Positions 47,664 through 59,640 are shown, numbered from the stretch's first letter. The stretch: DNA of 64,000 nt from Siphonodentalium dalli (GCA_032622095.1 CP136069.1:39160194-39224193), one strand, 5' to 3'. Numbers and translations are program-made. The notes: a model not told the origin generated them from the sequence alone.

Positions 47664-47832
47664 TATAATCTACAACACGTCCCCAGTTTATAGCGAAATT
47701 TTGTAAAACCGTTCTGTAAATTCGGTCTGGACATCGCCAAAGGACCTAATTTAATTAATTAATCAAGACCTAGTTTACTGTAATCGTTTTGTAAATTTCA
47801 CTATAAACTGGGGACGAGTTGTAGATTATATG
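47664..47832. repeat. foldback repeat
   Basis: The left arm 'ataatctacaacacgtcccc..' and right arm '..ggggacgagttgtagattat' are inverted over about 45 bases with two or three mismatches. Confidence 0.75.
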
Positions 47833-48021
47833 TATACATATAGCTCTTATATTGCAATCATGATATGACATAATTATAGATCGTGTAGCATATGTACACG
47901 GGAAGTACCGAACAGGCATCCCCATATTGATTTACGAAAACGAACCAGCTAAGCTCCAGTTGTTTATTTCAGTACACACAGCTTAAGATTTGCATCGGTA
48001 TGCGAGTAAAATGGCACATAA

Positions 48022-49052
48022 ACTCTTTCATGACGGGAGCTTCCTGATTTTTTGCGAAAACCCTGTGCCTGTGCATTCTCTTATTTATTCAATCTAAAGT
48101 TATCATCTGGAAACCGCATATCAGGTAAAATCTAAGTCGAAAAAGGGGCATAACTCAGTCAAAATCATGCGGACGAAACCCATATTCGAACTTGATCTGT
48201 ATTTTGGGGTGGTAAACTAATATACAAAATTTGGTTCAGTTCACACTTGATTCAATCTAAAGTTATCATCCGGAAACCGCAAATCAGGTAAAATCTAAGT
48301 CGAAAAAGGGACATAACTCAGTCAAAATCATGCGGACGAAACCCATATTCGAACTTGATTTGTACTTTGGGGTGGTAAACTAATATACCAAATTTAATTC
48401 AGTTCACTTGATTCGATCTAAAGTTATCATCCGGAAACCGCAAATCAGGTAAAATCTAAGTCGAAAAAGGGACATAACTCAGTCAAAATCATGCGGACGA
48501 AACCCATATTCGAACTTGATCTGTATTCTGGTGTGTTAAACTAACATACCAAATTTGGTTCAGTTCACTCGATTCAATCTAAAGTTATCATCCGGAAACC
48601 AAAAGCGGACGGACCGACGACAGACGGACGGACAACGCATTTACATAATACGACCGTTTTTTCAAACAGTCGTATAAAAATAAAATGATAGAAATTGTTA
48701 TAGAATGTAAGAAATAATGATAAAAATGATAAAAATTGTTAGAGAATGTAAGAAAAATGATAAAAGTTGATAAAGAATGTAAGAAAAAATTATCAAATTT
48801 GTTTAAAGAATGTAACAAAGAATGAGAAAAAAATGATAAAATTGTTAAAGAATATAAGAAAAAATTATAAAAATTGTTAAATAATGTAAGAAAAAATGAT
48901 AAATATTGTTAAAGAATGTAAGGAAAGTTGATAATAAATGATAAAAAAAAATGTTAGGCCAATGCATTCTCTAAGATATGCGAGGCGACCTAGAGAATCC
49001 ATTGGCACAGGGTCTTTAATGTTGCGCCAGCGCAGCTCCCGTCATGAAAGGG
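48022..49052. mobile_element. TTAA-type MITE, family D, carrying family A hairpin pieces
   Basis: The right end is AGCTCCCGTCATGAAAGGG-TTAA (49053-49056). The left end ACTCTTTCATGACGGGAGCT is preceded by ATAA, a decayed TTAA. Inside, CCCTGTGCC.. and ..GGCACAGGG bracket three tandem ~165-bp units (48088-48605), an AT-rich 'gttaaagaatgtaagaaaaaatgataaaa' array (48670-48950), and a shrunken copy of the family A hairpin (48958-49005). Confidence 0.65.
48088..48605 (+). repeat. three tandem ~165-bp units
   Basis: Each unit runs from TTCAATCTAAAGTTATCATC through AAAAAGGGGCATAACTCAGT to CAAATTTGGTTCAGTTCAC. The units differ at a few positions only. Confidence 0.9.
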
Positions 49053-49094
49053 TTAAATATTGAACCAATGTGGCCCATAAACCAATATCGCCCC

Positions 49095-50425
49095 GTGTAA
49101 GCGAGAAAACGTGTGCGCTCGTGTGGTCCTATTATGACAATAAATGTCACTTCATGCATAGGATATCCATTTTGTTTGTTTTTTATAATGCAACATTTCG
49201 GATCACAGGTGACATTTCGGATCATATGTGATAGTGTATGTAAATGAAATCCGTTTCTACCTAAAAGTATGACACAGCAGGTTACATCACCCCTGGGACT
49301 AGTGCATGCATGTAACTGAAATCCGTTTGTACCTAAAAGTATGGCACAGTGTGTGTAAATGAAATTAAATATCGACCAATGAGAAAGAGGGTCACATTTG
49401 CTCCCGATTAGTAGCTGTAGAGGTCATGTCGATGGTTCGCTGTAAAGCAATTCTATCACTTCAAAGTATAAAAAATGTTGTTATGGACATTCCACTGCAT
49501 TTGACAACGTAAGGGTGATTATGAAAAACAAGCGACAATACTGTTTGGACGGCCATAATCGGTGCCTTAAGTAAGAAATTCCACGATTTTACGGAATCGG
49601 ATACCACCGATTGTCTGCCCTTTACTTTATATTTATTTTATGTACACATTGTTTTCTACAAAGGACCCTGTGCTTTTATGTAGAAACGGATTTCATTCAC
49701 ATACGCTACGACCAGAGGTGATGTATAACCTGCTGTGTCATACTTTTAGGTAGAAACGGATGTCATTTACATACAATATATAGTTCTGGGTCGTGTTAAC
49801 TCGGACGGAATGTTATGATTTTAAAACACATTTTTCAAGAGGCGGGTGTTTGGTAAATGACTCAAACATAGGGCGTGTTTTATTTCTAAATACGCAATGA
49901 CAAACTTTGTGAGCCTTCCAGATTTGAAAACAATTGATTTTAAGATAGATACACCAAAATTATGTCAACCTGTTGGCGTGATTATTATTTTATATTGGAA
50001 ATATGGTGTCGGTAGTTCAGGAGAAATAAAATATTAAAATGCCAACAAGTTTCCAGAATTTTGGGGCGTCCTTCTTCAAATCAAGTTTGTTAAAACTGTA
50101 ATGCTTATCAAGTTTGTCATTGTCTATTTAGAAAGAAGATACGATATCCTTGAGTAAGTAGGTGTAGCTGTCTTCGTTTCAGAACATTCACCTCTTCCAA
50201 AATATATCAGAAAATCACAACTTCTCGTCCGATTTAAGGCGACCCAGACCGCACTATAAAGCTATGAAATTCGCAAGACAAATCATAAACATACTGTGCA
50301 TGAGGGCTCCCGGATCACATGTGATCCGAAGTGTTGCACTAAAAACAAACAAATTAGTATATTCTATGAATGAAGGCGAATATTTTCATAATATAACCAC
50401 ACGCACGTTTACTTTTTGAACCAAA
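49095..50425. mobile_element. ~1.33-kb foldback with ~120-bp inverted ends and a nested foldback
   Basis: Outer arms (about 49095-49220 and 50305-50425) match in inverted orientation through 'tttgtttgttttttataatgcaacatttcggatcac'. Inside, 49236-49310 and 49705-49785 form a second inverted pair ('gaaatccgtttctacctaaaagtatgacacagcaggtt'). No transposase is seen. Confidence 0.6.
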
Positions 50426-51690
50426 CATGCAAGCATGAACGCAGGTTCTTGTATACAAAGCGTGAATAATAAATATTTAGTAGAAATACACAATAGTCTT
50501 TTGGGTAACGTCTTCTGATAATTCGTGCATTGTGATTGAAAATAAACCACGTTTAAGTTCCCAAATATACCATATGTCCATTGTGACTACTCTGCTCTTG
50601 GTGGGTATTAGTTCTTCCAGTAAAACATGTATCTTTCCTGTGATTATGTTGCCCCGTTACGATAGGGACTCGTTACTCGAGACATGATTGAGCTGGCCAT
50701 CAAAGGATTGTAATTCGATTAAATTACAATACAATTTTATTACAAAGTGATCGCGTGACTATCAGCAGAGTAGAGTTAATTTCTTGTTGGGACTCAAACA
50801 ACAGTTTGCTTTGGCCATCTCATTCAAAATTCTAACTAATACAAGATATGTTAGGTGCTAAACGTATCACCATATAGTAGATTATGCATGCATGCCATGT
50901 GCTACTAAGTTCCCATAAAACGGTTGTTGACTGTGATATATGTGATTGCATTTCGTCGATAATGAAAGGTGTTCAGCTTTGAACAGAGCGATACATCAAA
51001 GCCACGTGACGATCATTCAAATGAGACCAACGAGACAATCTATTCGGCATCGTCATGCTGGAACACAGTCGAGTATGTTGACTATCACACAACACTCTAT
51101 AATCCTATAAACAACATACAATACCATGTTATGTTCCTCACTCAATCGACCCAGTCATATGTACTATTTCCCAAACACATCAGCTAACACTTTCAAACCA
51201 TCTATACATGTGTGCTGTCGGATGTCATTTCATGTGTTAAGTTTTACAGAACTTGTCATCCAGTCTCTTATATGTAATATTTATACATAATCATAATTAA
51301 AATATTTATATCGATCACGTTATCGTTCTTAAGCGCCTGGAAATGTTATATTGGCCTGACTTAATGTGCTGCGTGGGCTAGTCTCAACTTCTCAGCAGAT
51401 TTTGTGAAAATAAATAAGAATATACTCAACTTTTTAATAGTAATAAATCATCAAAAAGCTAAATACATGTAAAACATGAATGTAGTTGGTATGTGTGTGT
51501 GTGTCATTGGAGTATACGGATCTGTGGTCGTTGGGAGCAATAACACATATAGAACATTCATAGTTAAATCAAATTCTAATACACAATAATCCATTCTTCT
51601 TAATGACATCTCAATGAATCCTGGTCAAATGGTTAAACATAGACCAACGGGAAAAACTATATATATGAACAATTGTATCCATTTCCTCAC
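50426..51690. other. intron sequence, nothing recognised
   Basis: The 72-codon open frame at 50969 has no domain. A (GT)6 run is at about 51494. Confidence 0.4.
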
Positions 51691-51825
51691 ATTTTACACA
51701 TGTACATGTACGGCATTCGCGATTGGGGCTAAGTCAGCAGAAGTGGTCCCTTTCGTGTACAGTACATGTACGCATGTGCATACCAGTGTGCGGTATCCGC
51801 GATGGTCAGGGTAGTCCTTAAATTA
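51691..51825 (+). pseudogene. two decayed copies of the exon 2 acceptor region
   Basis: 'attttacacatgtacatgtacggcattcgcgattgg' and then 'cagtgtgcggtatccgcgatggtcagggtagtcctta' match the gene 2 exon 2 boundary ('attttacacaggtacatgtgggatatttgcgatggctgg'). The first translates as FYTCTCTAFAIGAKS, close to FYTGTCGIFAMAGGV read across the real acceptor. They lie 9.2 kb upstream of exon 2 in the same intron. Confidence 0.55.
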
Positions 51826-52300
51826 AAGACACAGCATGTGCTGATTTCACTTCTTCAAACTGATATTATTCTACGACTAAACCACTACACCCATTTGAAG
51901 AATGCATAATTTAACGGTTATTTTTTCAAAAAAAACAACACTATAATGGATGTACCATTTTGTACAACATGACATCTGAACTACTCAAAAATGCAAGCAA
52001 ACCGTCCATCATTCGTCCCGAAAAATCGACGATCAACAAACGACAATGATTTTGCAAAATAAACAAGAGTCACGATATTTGATGCACTTGTATATGATAA
52101 AATGACGTTGTGTGTTGGCAATTATGAGACAGAATTATTTAAAGTGATGTGAAACACTCTGGTAGGGTGACCAGATAGAAAAGGAGAATAGTCTTGCTCA
52201 AAGTAGTAATTTTTACAAATATTATATCCAAATTGACAACAAACACCGTCATTCTTATATATTAATTAAATATAGTGACTCTCGATGGCGAAATCGTTAT
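51826..52300. other. intron sequence, nothing recognised
   Basis: AT-rich sequence with no structure noted. Confidence 0.4.
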
Positions 52301-52716
52301 TGTTAGCTTATCGGAGATAGTTGCGTCCCGAATCGAGAAGTAAATATTTACTACTGCGCGTAGTTCTGACAATGTTTGAAGATGGCCGTCGGTTAAAGCG
52401 TCCGGTAGAATCCGCTCCGATGTTTTTCATTTTTACTCGCCGTGAGCAACCTTGAGCTTCCAGTGGATGGCAAGGACTTGTTGTGGTGATGTTTTCGAAA
52501 CAACCATGCAGGCAATTAGTTTGTTTCGTCAAATCGTTGTTTCGTGATGATCTCAAATTTAAAATTTCCTAAGTTCGATGTATCTCGTTACAATCCAGCC
52601 CAATGGGGAAAAAACTGGGATAACTTGGTTATACACAGTCTGAAGCCTCAAGTCAGCCCAATGTTGTCGCTGCACGACTTTTCCAAGCCATATTGTGATA
52701 CTCAGCTAACACTTGT

Positions 52717-54925
52717 GTGCATACAACCAATAATGTATCCATTCAAATACTCTACATCAATACTGACAAAAAGCCGATTGCTTGTACCGCTATGGATGAC
52801 ATATTGACATCCACCGACCGCTTATTGAATGGCAATACTGATATTGATATAACCGGTCCCTCACAACCCGTCACAAACGCGAATGGTAGTGCACCAAACG
52901 AGGATGAAGTTCCATTATCATTTAAGTCACCAGAGGACGATCTTCTTTTGGCAGTAAATTCACTATTGACGATTTTATAAAAACGCCTGAAAACGCTAAT
53001 TCCGACTGATCAGCATTTCTGCGATGGATATCAAACTACATTCACTGTGTCACAAAAGAATCGTTTCTTCTCATAATTCTTCAAGTGTGCGTAGGTTAAA
53101 ACTGATGCGGTCAGTTATATTCACAGCAATAAAAGCAACACCTGCGTTCCTAATAGATTCTTCTGCCGTGCTGAAAAACAGGACCAAGCCGAGAAACAAA
53201 TCTGCTAATTTTCTAAGCCATAAATTAGTTAGGGACATATATGATCTCATTTTATTCTCAGTGGATGAGGACCAATGTTTACTAAATGATATGATAAGTG
53301 GTCAACGGAATATTCGGACAAGCACAGCCTCACAAGTAACTGTTTCAAGCACAAATGACATGTCATTCTCTCATGGCGCGCTGGTTAAAATGATGTCATC
53401 TAGCCTCATTGAACTAAAGAAAGAAATGTCAGTTCTTCGTTCAAAAAATACAGCACTCGATAAACTTATCTCAGAAGATATCCCTCTCATTAACCCTTTA
53501 CCCAACAAATCGGCCAAAACCGGCCAAATAAAGCTTCAACAGCCTAAAATATCTTGGGTCTGTCTCAATAAAACCATACAAATATGGATATCATTGGAAC
53601 CGGCTCATTGACCACATTGTGATGGTTATAGTTATGCCCTGTGCCAATGCATTCTCTTATATATGCGAGTCGACCATAGGTCGCCTCGCATATATAAGAG
53701 AATGCATTGGCCTAAAAAAAAATCTTTTTTTAACACTTTTTACCATTTTTTCTTACATTCTTTAACAATTTTATAATTTTTAATATGTTAAGCCAATGCA
53801 TTCTCTTATATATGCGAGGCGACCTATGGTCGACTCGCATATATAAGAGAATGCATTGGCACAGGGCCCTTCTGTTGGGTAAAGGGTTAACGGGAAAATC
53901 AGCAACGTCAGTGCTCGTGTGAATGTTCTCGAAGGGGACGTAGATGTGACTCAGATCGCCTCCAATGATATTCGTGATACGGTCGAGAGGATTCAGGACG
54001 ATAAATATAGTGGTATAACTAAACTCCGTTCAGAATTAGTTCTTGTGAAACAAGATGTTGGTGACGTTCTCGATTGTGTTGATCAATCACTAAAGAAGAG
54101 TAATTCAAACACATCTGCAATTGCATCTGTTAAAGGTGAATTTCATAAACTGAAATCAAAAGGTACTCAGAATAAAGCAAAACAGCCCGACGCAAAAAAT
54201 GAAGTATGGGAAAGTAAGTTATTCCAAGAAGCAGTTAAAGATTTCATGGGAGGTTTTGAACAAAAATGCAATGAACTATTCTTCAACCACAATATGACTT
54301 CAAACACAACTATGCATTACTCTCCAAATTTGTATACCCCAACCCACACTGTACCAGGATCCAAATCTCCCTCTTCAGATAAATCACAACTAGACACATC
54401 AGAAAGAGTAACGTGTATTCAACCTTTGTGTGGATCCAGCAAGGATGATACAAGTGTGAATAGTATTGACTGTGAAGACGAACTTATTCCGAAATCAAGT
54501 CACTCATTACAGGTAGCTACTCAGTTCGATGCCAACATAAATTATAACGGAGAGAATGCGACAGACAGCTCACCCACACGAAACGTCAATGATCAACATA
54601 AAAATGATAAATTTGATCACCAAAGTAATCAACATCGCCGACGGAATGAATGACCCATAAAAACAGAACGATTTTACTTAGGGAACATCATTTAGATCGA
54701 CGCACTATTGAACGCTACCTTACCCGTAGAGGCGTCAAGTTCTCTATTGTTCGTTTGTATCATAGTGATCAAAAAGATAAGTCGTATGCAAGAGTCAATG
54801 TATACAACGAGCATGCCGATATGGTCACAGATTCTTTCTTTTGGCCAAATGGGTTATTATGTCGTCCCTGGCTGTCTGAGTATGCTTACAGCAAATACAT
54901 CACTTCAAAACGTGATCAGTGGTAG
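52717..54925 (+). pseudogene. LINE ORF1 (nucleic-acid-binding protein), broken
   Basis: The frame starting MDDILTSTDRLLNGNTD (about 52790) is followed after a shift by MDIKLHSLCHKRIVSS (53024). It continues to EDIPLI at 53490, where a family A MITE is inserted. After the MITE the same frame resumes (GKISNVSARVNVLEGD) and runs to 54653. The final part is in another frame from 54650 (MTHKNRTILLREHH, then LCRPWLSEYAYSK) and resembles the RNA-recognition-like C-terminus of LINE ORF1 proteins. Charged heptad-like stretches (IELKKEMSVLRSKN; ELVLVKQDVGDVLDCV) suggest coiled coils that trimerise ORF1p. Two shifts plus the MITE make it nonfunctional. Confidence 0.7.
53490..53890 (-). mobile_element. 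TTAA-flanked MITE, family A, copy 3, inside LINE ORF1
   Basis: A 401-bp element in the opposite orientation to copies 1 and 2, with TTAA at 53490-53493 and 53887-53890 and both hairpins intact (about 53644-53710 and 53793-53859). The LINE reading frame is continuous if the element and one TTAA are disregarded, which independently supports the TTAA duplication. The ends TTAACCCTTTACCCAACA and TGTTGGGTAAAGGGTTAA are perfect inverted copies. Confidence 0.92.
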
Positions 54926-55059
54926 TCATGTACGTCCGTGGGAGTTGCTTCTTAAGTTTAACTTGAAGCAAATCGGTTACAACTGAGTATTTTTTTTAAG
55001 TAATACAGTTGGATAGTATACTGTTTGTGATTTTTCACAACGGCTTCCCCAACAGCGGG

Positions 55060-55673
55060 GTCGCTATAAAGGCGGGATCGCTCTCTTTTGGAAAACATAA
55101 TATGACGATCGTGTATCAATCATAGACTTTAATGATGACAGAATTGTTGGACTCCAATATAGACTATCTAAGAATAAATATATGTATATATTTCAGGTTA
55201 CCATCATCAAATTATCCAATTGTTGCATATATGAAGACTATATCGTGAAAGTTAGTGATGTCATTAAAAGCTACTCACATCTGGGCACACTTGTTGTGAT
55301 GGGCGACTTCAATGCTAGTCTCAGTAAACCAGGTAGACGACAAAAACTTCTCAAATATTTGTTGAAAAAGGCAGAATGTACATCACTGATAGAGAATGGT
55401 CTTTGTGATGATATTTGTTCAACATATGTTAATCATGATGGGAGTGATTGTTCAAATATTGACCATGTGATAATAAAATACTCTGACTTACCTTTCGTAG
55501 GGAACGTTCGCATAATTGATTATTCTGCACTCAATTTTTCTAATGACAGGCCGGTGCAAGTTGAACTTAACTGTGACGCGGGCACCATACCTGATTCCAT
55601 TGGGTCGAGTGCGGATATCTCAAAATTGAACTGGCGGTTGCTCGCCCAAGATGAAAATTTAGTTATTAACTAA
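55060..55673 (+). pseudogene. LINE ORF2 AP-endonuclease domain, broken
   Basis: After the GGIALFWK block (about 55073) and one in-frame stop, the frame runs on with DDRIVGLQYRLSKN. The diagnostic VVMGDFNASL (about 55300) holds the Asp-Phe-Asn of the active site. DCSNIDHVIIKY (about 55450) and FSNDRPVQVELN (about 55540) follow, where SDHRPV is expected, so the catalytic SDH is altered to SND. The frame stops at 55671. This domain nicks target DNA for retrotransposition. Confidence 0.75.
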
Positions 55674-55779
55674 ATTTATTAATAAAATAAAATGGAAAGC
55701 ACCTCCCCCGCCCCTATTTTTTTCTTGCATGTCACCAGAAACGCAGGTATATATGTATTTGGCCTAATCAGTACCAACA

Positions 55780-56170
55780 TAGATTAGCTTCCTTATTGCC
55801 GCACAGGGAAACGCGTGTACACGATACAATCACTTTGGATTTATATTACAATTCATTGGTAGCTTATATGAAACAAACAGCACAACAATCGATTCCAACA
55901 TGTAAATTCAAAAGTCACAAAAAACCATTTTGGAATGAAAATTTGAAAGAACTTCACAAAAAATTGTCTATTCTTAGAAATGATTGGATTAAAGAGGGTA
56001 GACCTCGTGGTCATGAACACCGCTCTTTCGAGCTGTATAAAGACTCAAAGAGAACTTTCGGTACTTATATAGGTCCATCTCATCTGACTTTATGAGAGAA
56101 CAACTGAACGAAATTGATCGCTGCGCAGAGATAGACAATAAAACCATAGTCAGAAATGGTAACGCCACCA
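55780..56170 (+). pseudogene. LINE ORF2 linker region
   Basis: Encodes CKFKSHKKPFWNENLKELHK (about 55900-55960), the usual conserved linker between endonuclease and reverse transcriptase, then KDSKRTF and, after a frameshift, FMREQLNEIDRCAEIDNKT before the sequence is broken by the 56.2-57.4 kb insertion. Confidence 0.65.
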
Positions 56171-57440
56171 AGATCATATTATTAGCCATAAATATAAATT
56201 ATAATATTATAATATAAACTAGCTCTCAAATTCCATGTGGGAAATTTGGATACTTCCATATATCAAGTTTCCCGTTTCTCGTTTTATACATTGCATTCTT
56301 CATGCTGTCTTTTTTATTACACTAGCTGGTGGACCCCGACTTCGTCCGGGCTGTTTCCCCATCTGATTTCCGGCGAAAGGCGCGATTTGACCTTGAATTG
56401 ACTATTTTGAAAGTCAAGGTCAGGTCGGGGTCATGATTTGACCCGTCCAAAACACTCCCCGGAGAAAAATACCCCTAGGTATCAAATTTCGTCGAAATTC
56501 GTCCGATTTGACCTTGAATTGACCATTTTGAAGGTCAATGTCAGGTCGGGTCACGATTTGACACGTTCAAAACACTCCCCGGACAAAAGTAGCCCTAGGT
56601 ATCAAATTTCGTCGAAATCCGTCCGTTTTACCAGATTTGACCTTGAATTGACCATTTTGAAGGTCAAGGTCAGGTCGGAGTCACGATTTGACCCGTCCAA
56701 AACACTCCCCTGACAAAAGTAGCCCTAGGTATCAAATTTCGTCGAAATCCATCCGTTTTACCCGATTTGACATTTGATTGGCCATATTGAAGGTCAAGGT
56801 CACGCCGGGGTCACGATTTGACCCATCCAAAACACTCCCCGGACAAAAGTACCACTAGGTATCAAATTTTGTCGAAATCCGTCCGTTTTACCCGATTTGA
56901 CCTTGAATTGACCATTTTGAAGGTCAATGTCAGGTCGGGGTCACGATTTGACTCGTCCAAAACTCTTCCCGGACAAAACTACCCCTAGATATCAAATTTC
57001 GTCGAAATTCGTCCTTTTTACCCGATTTGACCTAGAATTGACAATTTTGAAGGTCAAGTTCAGGTCGGGGTCACGATTTGACCCGTCCAAAACACTCTCC
57101 GGACAAAAGTAGCCCTAGGTATCAAATTTCGTCGAAATCCGTCCATTTTACCCAATTTGACCTTGAAATGACTGTTTTAAAGGTAAAGGTCAGGTCGGGT
57201 CACGATTTGACCCATCCAAAACACTCCCCGGACATAAGTATCCCTAAGTATCAAATTTAGTCGAAATCGATCTTTGATTACCACACGATCGCATGCTTTC
57301 CAAAGGGTGTGGTAATATCAATATCAGCACATGTGCTAATCTGTGTCGGACTCTTTTATTAGCGGGGTACAGCTTTTACATCGACCTGATTACCCATAAT
57401 CCAATCCCCCATTGGACCAGGTGTTATTCTTTTTTCTCGC
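56171..57440 (+). repeat. insertion in the LINE with seven ~130-bp repeat units
   Basis: From CTAGCTGGTGGACCCCGACT (about 56323) to about 57270 there are seven units of about 129-132 bp, each with TTGACCTTGAATTGAC, AAGGTCAAGGTCAGGTCGGG and CCCGTCCAAAACACTCCCCG. The LINE coding sequence resumes at about 57440. This is the most complete array of the family also seen at 965-1600 and 42805-43290. Confidence 0.8.
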
Positions 57441-58910
57441 ACAGATAACACCGGTGGCGTTAATAATGATTACTTCTTCAGCTTACTAAACGCAAAAAGA
57501 GCAAATAACGGCACTCTTGGTGCCTCATATTTCGAACACGATGGCTCGATTATCCGAGATACAGACGACATATTAAGTGCCTGGTCTTCCTATTACAAAA
57601 CATTATACTCACCATTGAATGACTATTTGTTCGATGACAATCACTATCGACACAGTTAAAAGGTTGAAAGATGATACAATTGCACATAATCTAGATGATC
57701 ATCTTACTTACCCGGTCAGTATAAGTGAACTGTCTTCTCTTATTCCCACTTTGATCAAGAACAAGTCACAGGGTTATGACGGTTTAGTTCATGAACACAT
57801 TATATATGGTGGTGAAAATATTTTGAAATGTATTGCTTTTTTATTTTCATGTATGTTAAAATTCACTCATGTTCCAGATGATGCAACAAAAAGGCATAAT
57901 GATCTCACCTTTTAAGGGAGGAAACAAGTCAGTACATAGTTTCAACAATTATAGGGCTATCACCATATTGCCAGTAATGTATAAATTGTTCGAGAAACTT
58001 TTAAAATCCCGGTTAGAAACCAATGCCCCACATCTCACAAATATTCACCCACTTCAAAACGTGTTTCAGAAAAATTCAAACTGTCTAGCGACATCTTTCC
58101 TCCTGAAAGAATGTATATTTTACTCAGCTGAAAGAGGCGGCAAACTATTTACTTGCTTCATTGATGTACAAACGGCCTTTGATACTGTGTGGATCGATGG
58201 CCTCTTGTACAAACTCCACCAGCAGGGCATAACTGGTTCCATGTGGCGCATACTGTGTTGTTTATTAAAAAATATTCAATGCTGCGTTAGGTATAAATGT
58301 AACTATTCTGAGTACTTCTTACTGAAACAATGAGCCAGACAGGGAAGTATTCTCTCACCTCTGATGTACATGCTCTACGTTGACACACTAATTTATGATT
58401 TAGCCAACTCAAACTACGGTTTAATGGTTTATTCAGTTCGTTGCGCTGCATCCACACAAGCTGACAACATGGTCTTACTCTCATTGTCTAAACGTGGACT
58501 ACAGAACCTTCTTGATATAATTATGTTCTGAGTACAGCAGGAAATGGCGATTTCTCTATAACCCAAGCAAAACTGTCACAATAGTCTTTAATGAACCAAA
58601 ATATGAATTCGCGCGGTGCTTTCAAAACAGGAAGTTGTATATTCTATGTCAAGACATTTCAGTGAAAACAGAAGCTACACACCTTGGTATCCTCTTTGAC
58701 AAATACAATTTCAGTCACCCCCTTGTGGAAGCTATAAGAGAGAAACAAAGCGATACATATTTTATGCTCTCAAATTCGGGCCTATATACGCTGGTGGAGC
58801 AACCCCTGTCAGTTGCTGTAAGATATACAAATCTATCATCCTTCCCATATCTCTTTATGGGTCTGAACTCTTGTGGCAATTGACGAATCTCAGATTATTG
58901 ACTGACAGTG
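57440..58910 (+). pseudogene. LINE ORF2 reverse transcriptase, dead
   Basis: In order, in shifting frames: DNTGGVNNDYFFSLLNAKR, FEHDGSIIRDTDDILSAWS, KNKSQGYDGLVHEHI (57760), NNYRAITILPVMYKLFEKLL (57945), TCFIDVQTAFDTV (motif A, 58155-58190), and RQGSILSPLMYMLYVD after a TGA at 58331. The catalytic YADD is replaced by QADN (about 58457-58468), losing the second Asp. ATHLGILFDK and LSYGSELLW-like blocks follow. At least three frameshifts and one stop are present. The 3' end fades out near 58960. Confidence 0.8.
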
Positions 58911-59051
58911 GTAACTGACCAATCGCGTTACAACTAACGAAGTTCAAGGACGATGCATTCCAAAACAAAAGAACCTCTCGATGGTGCATTTACACTCGTT
59001 TTAAAAACGTTGTTTAACATGATAATATAACTTCTTTCCGAGATTTTAAAG

Positions 59052-59268
59052 ATGTCTATGTGTGCGTATGCATCTTGTAATAGTGACAGTCGTTATATAA
59101 AACAAATTGGAGCCAGATTCAAACGGTAAATCAACGGTGATATTTTGGCCAATTCCGAAGCCGAAAACCAACAATGAACGATGTTTACGTTGGATCAGAC
59201 TGTGTAACAAAAGTCACGAAAACTTCAATATCAACAGGATTACAAGGAATACATATGTTTGTTCAAAG
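59052..59268 (+). pseudogene. THAP zinc-finger exon, frameshifted
   Basis: ATG at 59052 gives MSMCAYASCNSDSRY. After a shift in the A-run at 59099-59103 the sequence reads NKLEPDSNGKSTVIFWPIPK, then ERCLRWIRLC and NINRITRNTYVCSK. The C-x4-C, the PKPK block, RCLRWI and T-Y-x-C-S-[KH] are the hallmarks of the THAP C2CH DNA-binding domain. A donor-like AAG|gtaggt follows CSK at 59269, where the next exon would supply the metal-binding His-Phe. At least one frameshift makes the domain nonfunctional as it stands. Confidence 0.7.
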
Positions 59269-59345
59269 GTAGGTTAATATAGTTAATATATATATTTCGG
59301 ATTTTTAAGTGATATAGTTTGCTAAAATAATTTTCGTTTCAAAGA

Positions 59346-59640
59346 GGGACAACAAAACAGAACAATGATGCAAACAGATCACCACCGTTCGATTTCGGTA
59401 GACAACGCCTCAAAGAAATCCAACATTCTACAATATTATACCGGATTCAGTAATTATCGTTTCGATGCGGTATACAAGTTTCTTGTTTCAAATGATTCCA
59501 CTCATCCGTTACCATATGTAAAAGGTGTCAAGAAATCAGACATGGGGAAGTTAGATTTGAAGGAGCAGTTCTATCTGACATTAATTATGTAACCTAAGAC
59601 AAAACTTCGACTTTAGACGATGCGTATTATAAACACTATC
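59346..59640 (+). pseudogene. helix-turn-helix part of a THAP-linked transposase-like protein
   Basis: The open frame 59365-59592 contains ILQYYTGFSNYRFDAVYKFL and KLDLKEQFYLTLIM. This fits the 'F-Y-T-G-F..F..L-[FY]..L....L...E-Q-F-x-L-T-L' helix-turn-helix segment that precedes DDE transposases in many invertebrate THAP-linked proteins. After a shift, NLRQNFDFRRCVL may continue the conserved L-R-x-N block. The DDE catalytic domain is absent. Together with 59052-59268 it is the N-terminal remnant of a transposase gene or of a domesticated relative. Confidence 0.6.

Larger units (their letters stand above)
52300..58960 (+). mobile_element. near full-length, inactive non-LTR retrotransposon (LINE)
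   Basis: It has a two-ORF layout in the same orientation as the host gene: ORF1 with coiled-coil-like and RNA-binding-like parts, then ORF2 with an AP-type endonuclease and a reverse transcriptase. It is interrupted by a family A MITE (53490-53890) and a repeat block (about 56170-57440), and carries many stops and frameshifts. The domain order fits the jockey/CR1-like group. The ends are approximate; no target duplication was identified. Confidence 0.8.
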
